64,000 nucleotides of DNA from Nipponacmea schrenckii (GCA_030562195.1 CM060199.1:31392338-31456337); one strand, 5' to 3'. Shown: positions 24,035-36,800, counted from the first letter of the stretch. Notes: a model not told the origin generated them from the letters alone. Made by a program: numbers and translations.

Positions 24035-26263
24035 ATGTCATCAAGAAGATCACCAAGAAGATCAGAAAGTGCCAAATCACAAAAAGCCAAAATTTCTAGA
24101 AAAGAGGAAGAACTAACGAAAGAAAACGAAAGGCTCAAAGGCAGCATTGACTACATGCAAGACGAAAACACGAAATTGAAAGAAAAATTAGAAAAAATTG
24201 CCGAAAGGTTGATAAACAATGTAGATAAATCAGAGTATAATTTCAAAGTTTATAAATCACTATCTGATATCTCAGTGGAGGAATTTGCCGCTATGATTTC
24301 CGATATCACATCAAAGAGACAGGAAAAGGGAGAACATTATCTGGAAAGTCGCATTGAAGAAGTGGAAACGAGATTGACTCAAATGAGTGGGGAATTTGCT
24401 AAATTGATCCAATTAAAGATGAGACTGGAAAATGGGTTAGAAGACATAGAAAACAGTTATTGTATTGAAACTACACGTAAAAGAGCCAGATCTTTGAAAA
24501 CACATTCAGGTAGACGATTTTCTTTTTGTGACAATTTCCACACAGTTCCGTTCAAATGGTGTTATTCTCGACTATTCAAAGTGTATCGCACAAGACCAGT
24601 TTCTTGATGACCAGAACTAATTGTAGAATAGCAAAGCACACAGGAGATCAATATGACAGCACTTAGGGTTTAATCTCGAACTTCGGTTTAACATACTTTT
24701 TCAGTTAATGCTAATGTTACATGATAAGGATCGGAAGTTTGTCATAACTGCTACAGGTCACTATAATTATTTTCCAAACAGTGTGTTTGTTTCGTTACCT
24801 GCAGACGAAATGAGCATCATTCTGAAAATGATACGTGTATTACGCTAATTGTATGGGTGTCTTCATGTTCCTAAAGCAACGTTTGGACATATACATAAAG
24901 CAACATGTCATATATCCAAACGTTGCTTAAGGGACATGGGGTGTCTTAGGTAAGTTGATATTGCATCGCTTTCCCAGCAACGTATTCTGAAATCTTCTAG
25001 TCTTCTTATTCTAGCAAACACCCAAATATTCATTCAACCACCAAAATATGAAGACCTTAACGCAACCAAACTAACGTTTTTGGAGGAGATCCTCTCTGAA
25101 GAAACAGGTGAAGATGACGAAAACACGTTTATTGTCTCTGCGTCTACTAATCGGCTTCCGCAATCTGTTACCATGAACTTTGAACCAATACTTATGCCTC
25201 CGGTAAGCTCAAATATACTTCATTTGACTTGATTCAGGTCCAATATATTATGACACATGAAAACGGTTTCTGACTTTCGTATGTAACATCAATTTTCATC
25301 ATTGTTCATTCAAATGTCTGATGGTTTCTACAATTACTGTTAGAACTAAGCATTTTACGGTGAACAATTGCAAAGGCCTTTGGATAGGCCTATTACAAAG
25401 TCGGAATTGTGCAAATAGAAGCCTTGAATTGTTTCACAAACCCCCCTACGATCATTATATAAAAACAACACAAGCCTGTGGTATAAGATGTAGCAATGGG
25501 TGTTCCTGAATGCCAATCTTTATGGAAATATACGCTGACAATGACGCAGGATTAGGTTGAACCGTGCATTGGTCCCTGTCCCAAAAAGTGTTAGTGCTTT
25601 ATTTTTTTTGCTGCCACGGCAGATACCTTCTAGTTAACATAAGCCCATGCCTCTTTTAAGCAGCACAGATAATATAAATTCAGTATTCTTTTTGTATAGA
25701 AATTTGTGAAGTTACCTGCTGATACCCATGTAAAAGATATTGTCCCCGAATTAAAACAACTAATAATACAAACCCTCAGTTTACAGAAAGGCAATGGTAA
25801 GTCTTCGTATATTTGATTTAAACAACAAAATTATTAGTTTAGATCTTGAAGATTTACCTCATATAAACCATTGCTTAAAAACAGTTTATTAGATATTTGA
25901 AAGATATAAGCCGAGAAATTGGAATTATGGCGCTTAGGAATCGTCAGAAATACATTCTCCAGGCTTATAGCTTTCGAAATTTCCTAGGGGAGGGAGAAAA
26001 CTAGGAATCAAAAAATAACATTGATATTATGTGTTATTACAGGAAGTGATTGGAGAATGTTTGCTGAGCGAATTGGATTATCAGAAACACTCATTAACCA
26101 ATGGAAGCTCATGAAATTGAATCAACCAATGAGAAACGTTTTAAATGTGTGGAGCAACAGCCCCGGTGCAACTGTTCGACTTTTACATCGTCATTTAGTG
26201 TCCCCACAATTAAAATGTATTATGCTAGCTAAAAGGGTTACTGAGTACTACAACGTTGATTGA
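24035..26263 (+). CDS. Coiled-coil and death-domain protein, four exons, 326 aa
   Basis: Coding exons: 24035-24509, 25015-25202, 25700-25796, 26043-26263. All introns are GT-AG (CAG|GTAGAC, CCG|GTAAGC, ATG|GTAAGT) and phases match across every junction (1, 0, 1); total 981 nt, 326 codons plus stop. The ATG follows an in-frame TAA. The N terminus is basic and Ser/Arg-rich (MSSRRSPRRSESAKS). Residues about 22-70 and 100-150 are heptad-like coiled coil (EEELTKENERLKGSIDYM; ESRIEEVETRLTQM). Residues 160-230 form an acidic linker. The C terminus, from the end of exon 3 through exon 4 (about 232-322), is a death domain: helix VKDIVPELKQLIIQTL, then GSDWRMFAERIGLS with the conserved DWR, VLNVWSNS with its core Trp, and a closing LVSPQLKCIMLAKRV helix. 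Death domains make homotypic contacts in apoptotic or innate immune signalling. There is no TIR, caspase or membrane segment, so an adaptor-type role is inferred; partner unknown. Confidence 0.85.
24864..24938. mobile_element. 75-bp palindromic mini-element with 9-bp target duplication
   Basis: The element runs from CATGTTCCTAAAGCAACG to CGTTGCTTAAGGGACATG and is a near-perfect inverted repeat (AAGCAACGTTTGGA against TCCAAACGTTGCTT) with a loop of roughly 20 nt. It is flanked on both sides by GGGTGTCTT (24855-24863 and 24939-24947). The direct repeat plus palindrome is the signature of a very small foldback or MITE insertion. It lies in intron 1 of the death-domain gene. Confidence 0.7.
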
Positions 26264-26760
26264 GATTTGAGATTTTTAGTAATTTTAATCCCTGCTCCTT
26301 TCCTGTATGGATAATTTTTAATGGAGACCTAAAAACTAATATATGCACGTGCAATGGTCAGATTGTCAACCGACAACCACGAGTGACGAAACTTTCATGT
26401 TACGTTAGTTTAAAGTTGGGCTTATATCAACCATTTTGGGTTTTGTTTTTAGATGCGAGGATTCTGTGCTGCTAACCCACCTTTGGAGCTTGATAGTTCA
26501 GGCTATTTTTTTTAGCAGAAATAACTCCCTAAAACGAGTTAGATATAATGTCTGTCAAAGACAGAGAACTTAACAATTTTCAGATGATTGATCTATAATA
26601 TTAACCTGCTTTGCAAATTTGGATTTTCATTTTGTTTTTCATAGCAAACCCATTACAAAAAATGCAGCAGATTGGCCACTTCATGTCTCACAATAATTCT
26701 TTTTTAAGTTTTTTTTATTGTCTCTGCGCTGTTTCAAGTTTTGTCATTTTGCAATTATAG

Positions 26761-27044
26761 CTGTAACATCATGGCAATCACGGCTATTGCAATACGCATG
26801 CTTCCGTGAGATGGCGCTCGTTTCTCAGGCTTCACTTCAACGTTTGGTAAGTCATATCTGATATCTTTTGAGGCAATATGGAGGTATCATAATGTTGGCC
26901 AATTCAAACAAAATGATAAAAGTATGTAATGGAGATGACCTGTCGGAAACTAGAGTTGAAGTGAAGATTCGTGGCTCTGTGAAAACTGAAACGAGTGCTA
27001 GCTCGTGAGCATGCGATTAGCCGTGATTGTCATGACCTTACAAT
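26761..27044. mobile_element. Foldback MITE with about 90-bp inverted arms
   Basis: The left arm (from 26761) includes CATGGCAATCACGGCTATTG, CGCATGCTTCCGTGAG, CTCGTTTCTCAG and CTTCACTTCAAC. The right arm (to 27044) reads the reverse: GTTGAAGTGAAG, CTGAAACGAG, CTCGTGAGCATGCGATTAG and CCGTGATTGTCATGACC. The outermost bases are TGTAA and TTACA. Non-coding, about 284 bp, starting about 500 bp after the death-domain stop codon, so it may lie in the 3' UTR. Confidence 0.65.
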
Positions 27045-27354
27045 CGCCAATCTTGTAGAGTTTATGTTCATTTGTTATGTAGTGCTGTTATGTTATTTAA
27101 AATCATTTGTTGATGTTATTAATAATAAATAAATATAACAAAGTTGATATTGCAAAATTCATTCCGGTCTTATCAATATAAAAACTTGATGAGCTCTGAT
27201 TTAATTAATCAAATTCCTTCATTCTAAAACAAATCCCAGCCCTGGAGAGGGTAAAATTTGATTGGTTAAAGCAGAGGCTATCAGGTTAGGTCAAAGGGTT
27301 AGTTGTTATTTTGTCGGTTGAATTATTCAAGAAAATAAGTCGTAAGACTCTATC

Positions 27355-27478
27355 TGAAGAGGCGACATTAAAATAAGGAACAATCTGAAGAGGCTACATT
27401 AAAAATAAGAAACAATCTGAAGCTACATTAAAAATAAGAAACAATCTGAAGAGGCTACATTAAAATAAGAAACAATTT
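27355..27478 (+). repeat. Minisatellite, about 31-33 bp, four copies
   Basis: Four near-identical units of GAAGAGGCTACATTAAAA plus TAAGAAACAATCT follow each other; one unit lacks GAGG. Simple tandem repeat with recent-looking homogeneity. Confidence 0.8.
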
Positions 27479-27479
27479 C

Positions 27480-28222
27480 AGTAATTTCTACTATGTACTC
27501 TAGGCCTTAAGATTACATATCTGACGTCTGTATTCTCAAAAGTATTCAATAATAAGGAAGAAATGACGATATTTGAAATGTTACGTAGGCCTAGTTCATA
27601 GCCTACCCCTAAACCCTTCTTTTCTTTCCCACACAGGCATGCCTATCGAAAAGTCGATATATTGGGAACCGAATTACACTACAAATTTTTGTGTCGATAA
27701 GCAAACCCTTACTGGACAACTTGCATAGCCTACCTTTAACTATCCGCAAAATGTTCCAATTTTTCCATGATGGTGGGCAGAGTTTATCTTTTAAGTTCAA
27801 CCGGAAACTCAATTATAGAACATTTTTGACTTCATTGCCTAAATATGCCATAAACTATTTCCTATTCTTGACCACGATAATTTAAATCAATATCTATGCT
27901 CTTTCTACTTCCTATCAGTTATTATTTATTTTTAAATCTTAGAAAAGTTACAAATTTAAAATAGTCTGAAAGATAAGCGTAGGCCTAAGCCTGAACACGT
28001 ATAATATGGCCTTTGTAAATCAAACGAAATTACTAAGGTAAGTTACCGATTCCAATAGTTTTGTATGCCATTAGGCTTAACTACAGTTATTTTTTACAAA
28101 TTTTGTTATGTATGCTTAAAGCTTAGGCCCTAGTTATCTATTAGCACAATTAAATAGATTTATTCGATCTTGAATAAGCCTATGAAGGTTTAACGTTGCC
28201 AAAATTCTCGATTGTGTTGCAA
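27480..28222. other. Non-coding DNA with TAGGCCTA words
   Basis: No gene is supported. Two exact TAGGCCTA palindromes occur (27586-27593, 27980-27987) with near variants nearby. The short frames at 27609-27885 have no motif. Confidence 0.5.
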
Positions 28223-29850
28223 TCTTGCAATAATATTATTATTATTATTTTACAGTGCTTATATAGCGCTTATAAAAAAAAGAATTAATCTAAGCGCTTT
28301 ACTGTTCCTAGGTTAAAAATAAAATCATAAAATAAGCAATAAGCTAAAAAATACAGGTGAACTGTAGATAGATAAGATCTTAAAAGAAATAATTCTATAA
28401 AATGAATGAAAATTTAGATTACGGAAAGTATCGATCACAGTTTCAGTTTGAAAATGCATGTTTAAACAAATGTGTTTTCAGATGTTTTTTAAAGGCATAG
28501 ACTGTTTGTATGTTTCGTAAGTCGTATGGCAATTTGTTCCATAGGACAGCAGCTGCTCTGTCAAATCGCCTTTCTCCGTATGTTTTTGTTCTCACAGACG
28601 GCGTTACAAACATCAAACTGTTCTCAGAGCGCAAAGTTCTCCCGGGTTTATATAGTGTTATTAATTCCTGCAAGTAGATTAGTGCCTCGCGTTTAAGAGA
28701 TTTGAATGCGTAATGCTACTGGCAGCCAGTGAAGAGATTTTAAGACGGGGGTGATATGGTTGTATTTCCTTATTCGGGTTATTCTATAGCAGCTGTGTAT
28801 TGCACACGTTGTAGCCTTTGGATCTCCACTGCAGGATGCCATGTAATAGTGCGTTGCCGTAATCAAGTCGAGAAGTTACGAGATAGCGGACAAGTGTTTT
28901 TGCTGCATCTTCAGTAATATAGGGCCGGATCCGTCCAATATTTGTGATGTGAAAGTAGCATGATTTCGAGGTGGCGGTTGCTTGGTGGTTCATGTATCCA
29001 TTTTATCGAGATATACACCCAGAGTTTTGACTAAGGATGTATTAGTAAGAATGTTTCCGTTGAAAGTAAGACTATTAGTCAGATCCTTGGCCCGATGTTT
29101 CGGTGCAAACATGATGGGTTCCGTTTTATCATCTTTAAGCTTTAGCATATTCGAGCACATCCATGAACTAATGTCAGCCATGCAGATTTTGAGGCGATGT
29201 GATATATTTTCCCAATTGTCAGTTGGTTTTACAACAATGTAAACCTGCGTGTCGTCGGCTAAGCAATGGTAGCACATCTTGTGGCGTTTACATATTTCAC
29301 CGATGGGTTTTGAGAAAATACAATACAGTTTGGGCCCCAGATCCGATCCTTGTGGCACACCGAAATGAAGTGGTATCTCATCAGAATGAACAGCACCAAT
29401 GGCAATACGTTGTGTTGGATTTGTGAGGTAGGACATAAACCAGTCCAGTGCAGCATCTTGTACCCCAAACGAATACTGAAGTCGCCTTATGGAATGATCA
29501 ATAACGTCAAAGGCGGCTGAGAGATCGAGCATTAACAGAACTGCACAGTTATTATTGTTGAGAGCTGCAGTGATGTCACGATGGACGCGGAATAATGCCG
29601 TCTCGGTTGAATAACATGTAGCCAACGGTAAGCTGATTGTACATTGTCGTATAGTTGGTTGGCTATTAGGTGGGCTTCTAAACGGTTTTCAATTACTTTT
29701 TCTAGTACTTTAGATGCAAATGGAAGATTCGGTCGACACCGGTCGATAATTTTTCAAAACTTCTTTATCTAGTCCGGCTTTTTTTTTAGGAGAGGTCGTA
29801 CAACTGCTCCCTGAAACGTTGATGTTACATGCGACTCTGCTAGGGACATG
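28223..29850 (-). mobile_element. CR1/L2-like LINE, 3' half with reverse transcriptase, broken
   Basis: Read on the minus strand: fragments with VVRPLLKK and NYRPVS near 29830-29730 (RT start, frameshifted), then 29625-28990 in one frame with LLMLDLSAAFDVIDHS (RT Asp block), FGVPQGSDLGPKLYCIF, LADDTQVYI (the catalytic DD block) and MLKLKDDKTEPIMF. A frameshift near 28990 leads to PYITEDAAKTLVRYLVTSRLDYGNALL, then TYGERRFDRAAAVLWNKLPY and FKKHLKTHLF, the usual C-terminal end of CR1/L2 proteins. The 3' end carries GCGCTATATAAG-like sequence and a short (AAT)n tail at about 28230-28250. The upstream endonuclease is absent. The frameshifts make it inactive. Confidence 0.85.
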
Positions 29851-29899
29851 TTCACTGTGCTAGTTATGATAGGGCCTAGAGTATCCTAACATGATTTTA

Positions 29900-32800
29900 C
29901 CAATGTAGTTGGAAATACCAATGTCGTCGTTACAAAATGCTTTTGTCAATGGTGCAAAGTAGGCCTACAATTGTCAATTTGTAAAAATGTATGAATATAG
30001 CCTTCTCCAAAATCTAATTGAATTTCGTGATTTAACATGGAAACAGATGGCAAATTAATTATTGGACTGTGCCCTTTCTTGCATAAAATTATACTAGTCT
30101 AGTAGTCCCTGTCCTGTCCCTTAGCCTTTAACTTTAGCCAGGCCTAACTCACTGTAATTTACCATACCGTCTTTAGGCCTATAATTACGTCATTCAGTTG
30201 GAAGTAGCTAACATAACAACACTAACGTAGCCTACACGTATCACTCTCAAGGAAAGTTTCAGTTAAACCATATAATTTAAAATAGATCATAAATAATAGA
30301 GCTTGAAGAAATATTGATGTGTTTTGAAGCATCAGAGTGGCTCCCCTTTAATCCTTCATCATGCCGAAAAGTAAACAGACGAGAGAGAGGAACTTATTAT
30401 TGATCAACTGTTGATTCGTGACATTTTAAACGGTATTTTGATGCTTTCGATTGTTGTTTTCTTCAGGTTTCGTATTTTCCTTTAGTCTCATTTAATTATC
30501 TAAAATGAACAAAATTGCAAAATTATTTGTTGTTTTCAGCTTCTATCCTTGCAGGGTCCCTCTTTCCATTCCAGACATTATCTATTCATTTTGAGGCAAA
30601 GTCACTGCAGATTGACAGCGTCAGCAGTGCTGTAGCCTATAAATGTACAGAAAGTGACTAGCCTAAAGTGTGAGACCAAGCTAAGGACAAAAGCTTTGCT
30701 TGCATTTCTCAATTGTATGACATGATTTTTTTTAGAAAATGACCTAGATCTAGTTCTTGAGAGGTCTAGTATGATTTTTTATAAACAATAGGCCTAACTA
30801 GAATCCAACTCTTTTGTCTACATTATTAAGGTTTCAGAGCTCTTTATTGAATTTTGCTATTTGTTGTTGTACTATTGGCCTTATGGATTGAAATATCAAT
30901 TTCAAAATATTAGTGTCAAGAGTTTAAGATTTTTGGATGATGAAAATGATGGTAGGCCCTACCATTAAAATAAATGTTTAACATCACTCAACATTTAGCC
31001 TATATATTTCTTTGGACCGAAAGACATTCTCAGACAAATGACATGCAGTTGAAAATATTATTTTGAACATTTATGAAGTGAGAGAAAAGAATTCTTTCTA
31101 GAGCTTAGGCCCTAATGTAGACAGAAGACAGAGAGAGAAGATAGCAAGCTTATCTGTTTGTATCAGTAGTAGAACATGCCTTTGCTTACAAAAGGGGTTG
31201 ATTTAGGTTTCAACTAAAAGATTTCAACTATTAATTTTTGAAACTATTTTAAAAGGTTATAAAAACATTACATAAACTTTTGACTTGTTATATATGTCAG
31301 GTGTAAGAAAAGAACCATACTGATATATACACAAAATACAAGCAAAATTTGTATTCTGAAGATTTTTCGGCCTACTAATAATAGATCTACTGAGCCATTA
31401 TAGAAGAACACCTAAATTAGGTCAAACTGATAAATTAACAATGTACTAACAGTTAATTTTTAATTGAAATTTGAAACCCTTTTAAAACAAATGTTGATCA
31501 AGTAGATACATGAATTTTACTTGAATAAAAATACTGAGATTAAAGTTTGATTGGTCTACGTGTTGGAGAAGCCTAATTCTAAACGGAAAGTCTTGGCCCA
31601 TAAAATCTGTTTCATGTCAAATACAGGAATCTTTTTGTGCTAGCTTGAGTTACTTTAAACTTGTTCACTATTAATTGTGGCAATTCTGTTCAGAAATGAT
31701 TTTATAACAGAATTAATAGATCTCTCACTGTCAGTCATGGGAGAAATTGCCAATTGACATAATTCATTTACATGTAAACTAGATCACTTTTGAAGAACTG
31801 ATGACCTGTTCATTTGATGTAAACTTATGGTGCTGTAGCCATAGAAATGAACATAATCAGTGTACCTGATATGGTAAAAAAAAGGTATTGTAGTATTAGT
31901 AGACCTACATAATGCTATATTTAAGGTAGTTTTAAAAGGGACAGATTTTTGGGGGTTGGTTTATAGTCTTCATTAAGCTTGGATGTTGAATTAGCTTTCA
32001 GGGATACAAGAAATGCCCTAAATTACATAATTTTATTAAAAATCATCCAGTCTCGAGAAATGATGAGTCGTCATTATTATTCTAGACACACATGGATTTT
32101 CAGGCTCAATTTTGGACATTAAACTGAGGTATGATTGGTCAAGCGAATGGTCAACCTGTCTCTTTAAGAATGACAAAAAGTTGATCAGTTTTTGATTTTA
32201 ATTACTCTTTCAAAGCTTAAGTCATAATTCAATGTACCGTACCGGTACTGTTATTAGTCAAATTAGATTTACCGGTGAAAGTTTAATGATAGGTACGTAT
32301 AATATGGATGAAATATGGTGGATAATTAGGCTCAATATGTGTAGGCCTATATAATATTTATTACAATAAACAGCTTATATAAGTAATAGATATAATAAGC
32401 TTATTGTAGGTACCCGGTATATCATTATCATGTAATCAGATGTATACGAGCTAATTGTTTGAATTGTAATTTTCATTATTCATACCAATACAACAGAAAA
32501 TATTGGTTAATATATTATACTGACTCAATTTGCCATGTATTAAATATTAACTAAACAATTTATAATTTTTCGTATATTTCTGTCTTTTCTAAAAGTTATT
32601 TAAGAAAAACAGCATTTATTTGTAAAGCCGAGAACTGAATGTTGTTAAAATAAATAAATTCCAAAAAGTTAACAAATTTTAACTGGCATGACATCTAACA
32701 TTAGCCATGGTACTTTATGAACAGAGTGGAGGAATTGATAGAATACCTTCTCAAAATGTGTAGCATATGTCATAATGTCAATTGCTTGAACACATTGAAA

Positions 32801-33540
32801 ATGTCCGACGTGAGTTCTCATCTCGACTGGCATGTGAAATTTCTATGACCTTGAATGAGTCATCTTGACTCATAATTCCAGTCCACCCAACTGTAAATGG
32901 GTACGGCTAATCCAGGAAAGATCAATGCCAAGAGGTTTGGCCAAAGACCAGCTGGTAGAAAGGATCCCTGCCATGGCGGACTTGTGAACCTAAGTTGTTA
33001 TCCTTGTAAAAAATAGTTGTTTCTTTCTTTTTATTCTTTTCTAGGGTAACAGTTCAGAACCAAACTTCTGCCTCAAATGTTTAATTTTGATCCACATGTT
33101 TAAAATTTTGACAATTTCCAAAGTTCACCCTGGAAGCATCTTTACATCTGAAAACAATCTCACCTAACAAAAAAATAATTGAATAAAGACAAACATGTCA
33201 AGTACTTGACCAAAGGTTATATTGAAAATATACTGAGATTTAAACAGGATTAATAATTAAACTCTACAATAGTTTTTATACTCCGGTCAATAATTATTTC
33301 TTTTCTTTTCTAGAGAGTGGATCAATAACAGTCTGATAATTTACTAGAGAGAGAATCAGAAATTATAGCGATCTAGTTATTCCTAAACCATTTAACATCA
33401 ACATTGAAGATAGATTTGTATGTTTGGAGGTTTAAACGATATAGATCTATGTTTAAACTGAAGTAATGAAGTCAAGATTTCTAAGTTGATATATTGATGC
33501 TTGATATCATAAAAGACTGTTACATATTTGATATCTCAAT
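29900..33540. other. Non-coding region upstream of the acyltransferase gene
   Basis: No coding exon is supported. Four exact TAGGCCTA words lie between 29960 and 32349. A stretch at 31391-31490 resembles 22025-22120 (GAGCCATT, CACC(A/T)AAATTAGGT, CAAACTGAT(A/T)AATTA). Unseen 5' non-coding exons of the downstream gene could lie here. Confidence 0.5.
32845..33000 (+). mobile_element. SINE body fragment
   Basis: It has CATAATTCCAGTCCACCCAA, CTGTAAATGGGTACGGCTAA and AGATCAATGCCAAGAGG in the same order as 9755-9830. Head and tail are missing. Confidence 0.55.
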
Positions 33541-33800
33541 TGTATAATATTGAAAACATGCAATATTAAAACTATGCGATATTGAAACTGTGCAATATTA
33601 AAATTGTGAGACATCGAAACCTTGCGATATTTAAATTGTGCGATATCGAAACCTTGTGATATTTTGTGAGATATTGACTCCTTGCGATATTGAAATTGTG
33701 AGATATTGAAACCTTGTGATATTGAAATTGTGAGTGATACTGAAAATTGTGAGCGATATTGAAAATTGTGAGCGATATTGAAATTCTAAGACATTATAAT
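33540..33800 (+). repeat. Short-unit tandem repeat (ATATTGAAA/TTGTGAG) just before the acyltransferase start
   Basis: About fifteen imperfect units of 16-20 bp with (G)ATATTGAAA followed by (A/C)(T/C)TGTGAG or CTTGCG run to about 40 bp before the ATG at 33843. The tract is low-complexity and may be 5' UTR or the end of a leader intron. Confidence 0.75.
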
Positions 33801-33842
33801 TGCAAGATTTAAAATTGAGAAGACTTTTATCTAGCTGTCAAT

Positions 33843-36800
33843 ATGTGGTCCATGCTAAAAGGACTGACCTTTATGGCACTATTGTTTTTGTCAAGTTCTT
33901 TTGGATCTTTTATCATGTTGACGCCTTTGTTACCTCTAATGATCTTTCCTGCAACAGAAAGGCTTGGAAAATGGATGGCAGATCAATTTATATTTTTGTG
34001 GAAATTATTTGCAGTGGTAAGTGAATTGTAGCTTGTTTTCAAAATATACCAGTGACGGTATTGGTACGGTACCCAAAAAATATTAAAGTGGGTGTATCTT
34101 GCTGTTGCCCCTGCTCATCTGTCATTTTGTTTGTTTGCTTGTGAACTCTAAGGAGGGTAGGCTTTTGTGGTTTGGTCAGATTATTTACTGTATATAAAAT
34201 CGTGTGAACTGGATTATATCAAGAAGGTTCTGCAAATTTTGATCTTAGTTGCCTATACATCCATTGATACAGCGCATAGATAAAAGAAAAACAGTCATTT
34301 TGATTTTCATAGCAGAGTAAGAAAGTACCGGTACAAATACTAAACTAACATTGTGTTTATCCATACTTCAATTACCAAAAAATTATGGACAGTTTTTGTT
34401 TTGAAGCAGAAATTAATTTGCTTGACTTAAATATTCCATTGAATTGATATAGCATATTACAAAAAACTTCAATAGTATTAACTTGCATCATGATATTACA
34501 TGTAAAAACTGGTAAAAAAATATGTAAGCTCACACAGAAAAATAATAAGGAAATTAATTAAACATTTAACGAGTTTGAGCCTAATTAATTGTTGTTATTT
34601 TTTTTTCAAAAAAAAACGATACACAAAATAGTTTAAAAGAAAATATATACTATGGTTATTACAAGTTTAATGCTACTATTGACTCAGATTCCAAAATTTC
34701 TATATTTCTTCTAAACAGCTATAAGTTAATTATAGATTTAAATAAAGTCTTACCTAATCAATAGTCAGTGTCAATAGCTGACTTATATCCCTGAAGATGT
34801 ATGAAATATACTTGTAACTGGCAGTAAAACTCCATTACAGAATAATATATTCCCGGTTAACAAACACTTGCAAATTTAATACTGTTCAAACAAAGCTCCT
34901 TAGTTTTTTGAATCTGAAAGTAAAATGTATACCTTTAAAGAAATATAGGTTATAAATATTTCCTAGAGAATGACTAACTGTGTAGGCTTAGCTATGACAT
35001 AATTTACTATTTTAAAGGTCTGTTTATTCACTGGTTGTACTCTTGAAGTAAGCTTAGTCCTGAGACTATTGATAGAGATATCTAATCAAAATGTGATATT
35101 TTCATACTATCATCAACTGGTTTAAGGTAGAAAAATCACCCAGAAAGTGTGCTATATTATTGCCAACATATTTTAAGGAAATATATAACCATCAATAGAT
35201 ATCTATCCATGCTAATAATTCAAATGCAAAGCCTTAAAATTGAAAAATATTTACCAGTAATATGACTTAATGCCCTTATTCTAGAGTGAACACTATAAAT
35301 AACAAATTTTGGATATTTGTAAACAAAACTTTGTGTGAGTGTTTTTAATCACCTAAGTATTAACTCTTTTGAAAATCAAAAAAATTGAAGAAAATCTACA
35401 CTGAGGCTGTTGCCTTTGTTCTTAAAAGGCATTAAAATTTGACCTTGATAAACTCTAAATGTCTAATTTTTCACGGAATTTGACGAAACTTGGTGTGAAT
35501 GCATGTAATAAACCAAGGACTCCTATTTAAAATAAGAAACAGTTGACATGTTGAATTTCTTTAAGCACTTAAAAAACCCTCTAGAAGGCTCAACTCATTT
35601 CAGATTTTGACAAAACTATTGTTCATTATCACCTCAGAAAGTTAAAAAAAAGTTGAATACTTTATCATGGTGATTGCTACTGTTCTGGGAGATGTTTTTA
35701 TTCAAATCAATCTGCCAGTGGACATTTGTATTACCTTGCCAAGAAAGCTGTCTTTTTAATAGCAAATTTTCATAAACACATAAAATTGATAAAATTAAAG
35801 GTATCATCCTGTTTCTTTCTTTTTGCTTGTTTCTTAAATTGATAAGCTTATATTATGATATATTTTTGTATATTGCAGGCCATGTTTGAAGTATTTATTG
35901 GTGTTAAGGTAACAATACAAGGTGAAGATACTCCCCACTGGTCTGCTAGTCATCTGATCATATTGAATCATCGCACCAGATTGGATTGGCTATTTCTGAT
36001 GTCATATCAGATACGTTATGCATCATTAAAACAGTTTATTATTTCACTTAAAGCTCCACTAAAATACATTCCTGGTCCAGGTAATTTGTTATGGTTATCT
36101 TTGAATATCTAATCAAGGATTGCTGTTATTATTCCGACAAAACTTGTTCAGATCATAACAACATTATGTTTTACTTGGCATAAGGGTATTTTCTACTAGC
36201 TTCTCCTTGGCAAGACTTCTTCTTATGAAAATTTCAATGAAACTTGATTAGATGGTACCATTGCTAATGAAAATAACAGAAGCAATCAATTTGTAGAAGG
36301 AAAAATATTGTCCTTGGCCAAACTCCTTGACATAATTTCAATAAAACTTTATTAGATGACACCATTGCAAATGAAAATAAGAGAAGCAACCGATTTGTAC
36401 AAGGATAACAAATTAGTTTCTTGAGGATCCTTTCTACTTGCTTGTCCTTGACAAAACTTCTTATTATTATTGCCTTTGAAACTTTATCACCTTATGACAT
36501 CATTTAATAAAATACTTTTTACCTGGACAACAGTTTGACTTTGGTCAAACTATTTGAAAATGATGTAGCTGGGATGACTGAAAAAATTCTTTGTCTAGAA
36601 GCTGACTGAAATAATTCTTTTTCCACAGACTGACTGAAATAATTCTTTGTCCAATGGCTGACTGAAATAATTCTTTGTCCAATGGCTGACTGAATAATTT
36701 TCGTCCATGGACTGACTGCATAATTCTTTGTCCAATGGCTGACTGCATAATTCTTTGTCCAATTGCCTGTCTGACGTATTTCTTTGTCCAATGACTGACT

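Noticed and set aside
24035..24607. Single-exon 190-aa reading of the coiled-coil gene
   Set aside because: The last 32 residues (after CACATTCAG) lie beyond a splice donor whose phase fits the downstream exons leading to a death domain; the unspliced tail has no similarity to anything recognised.
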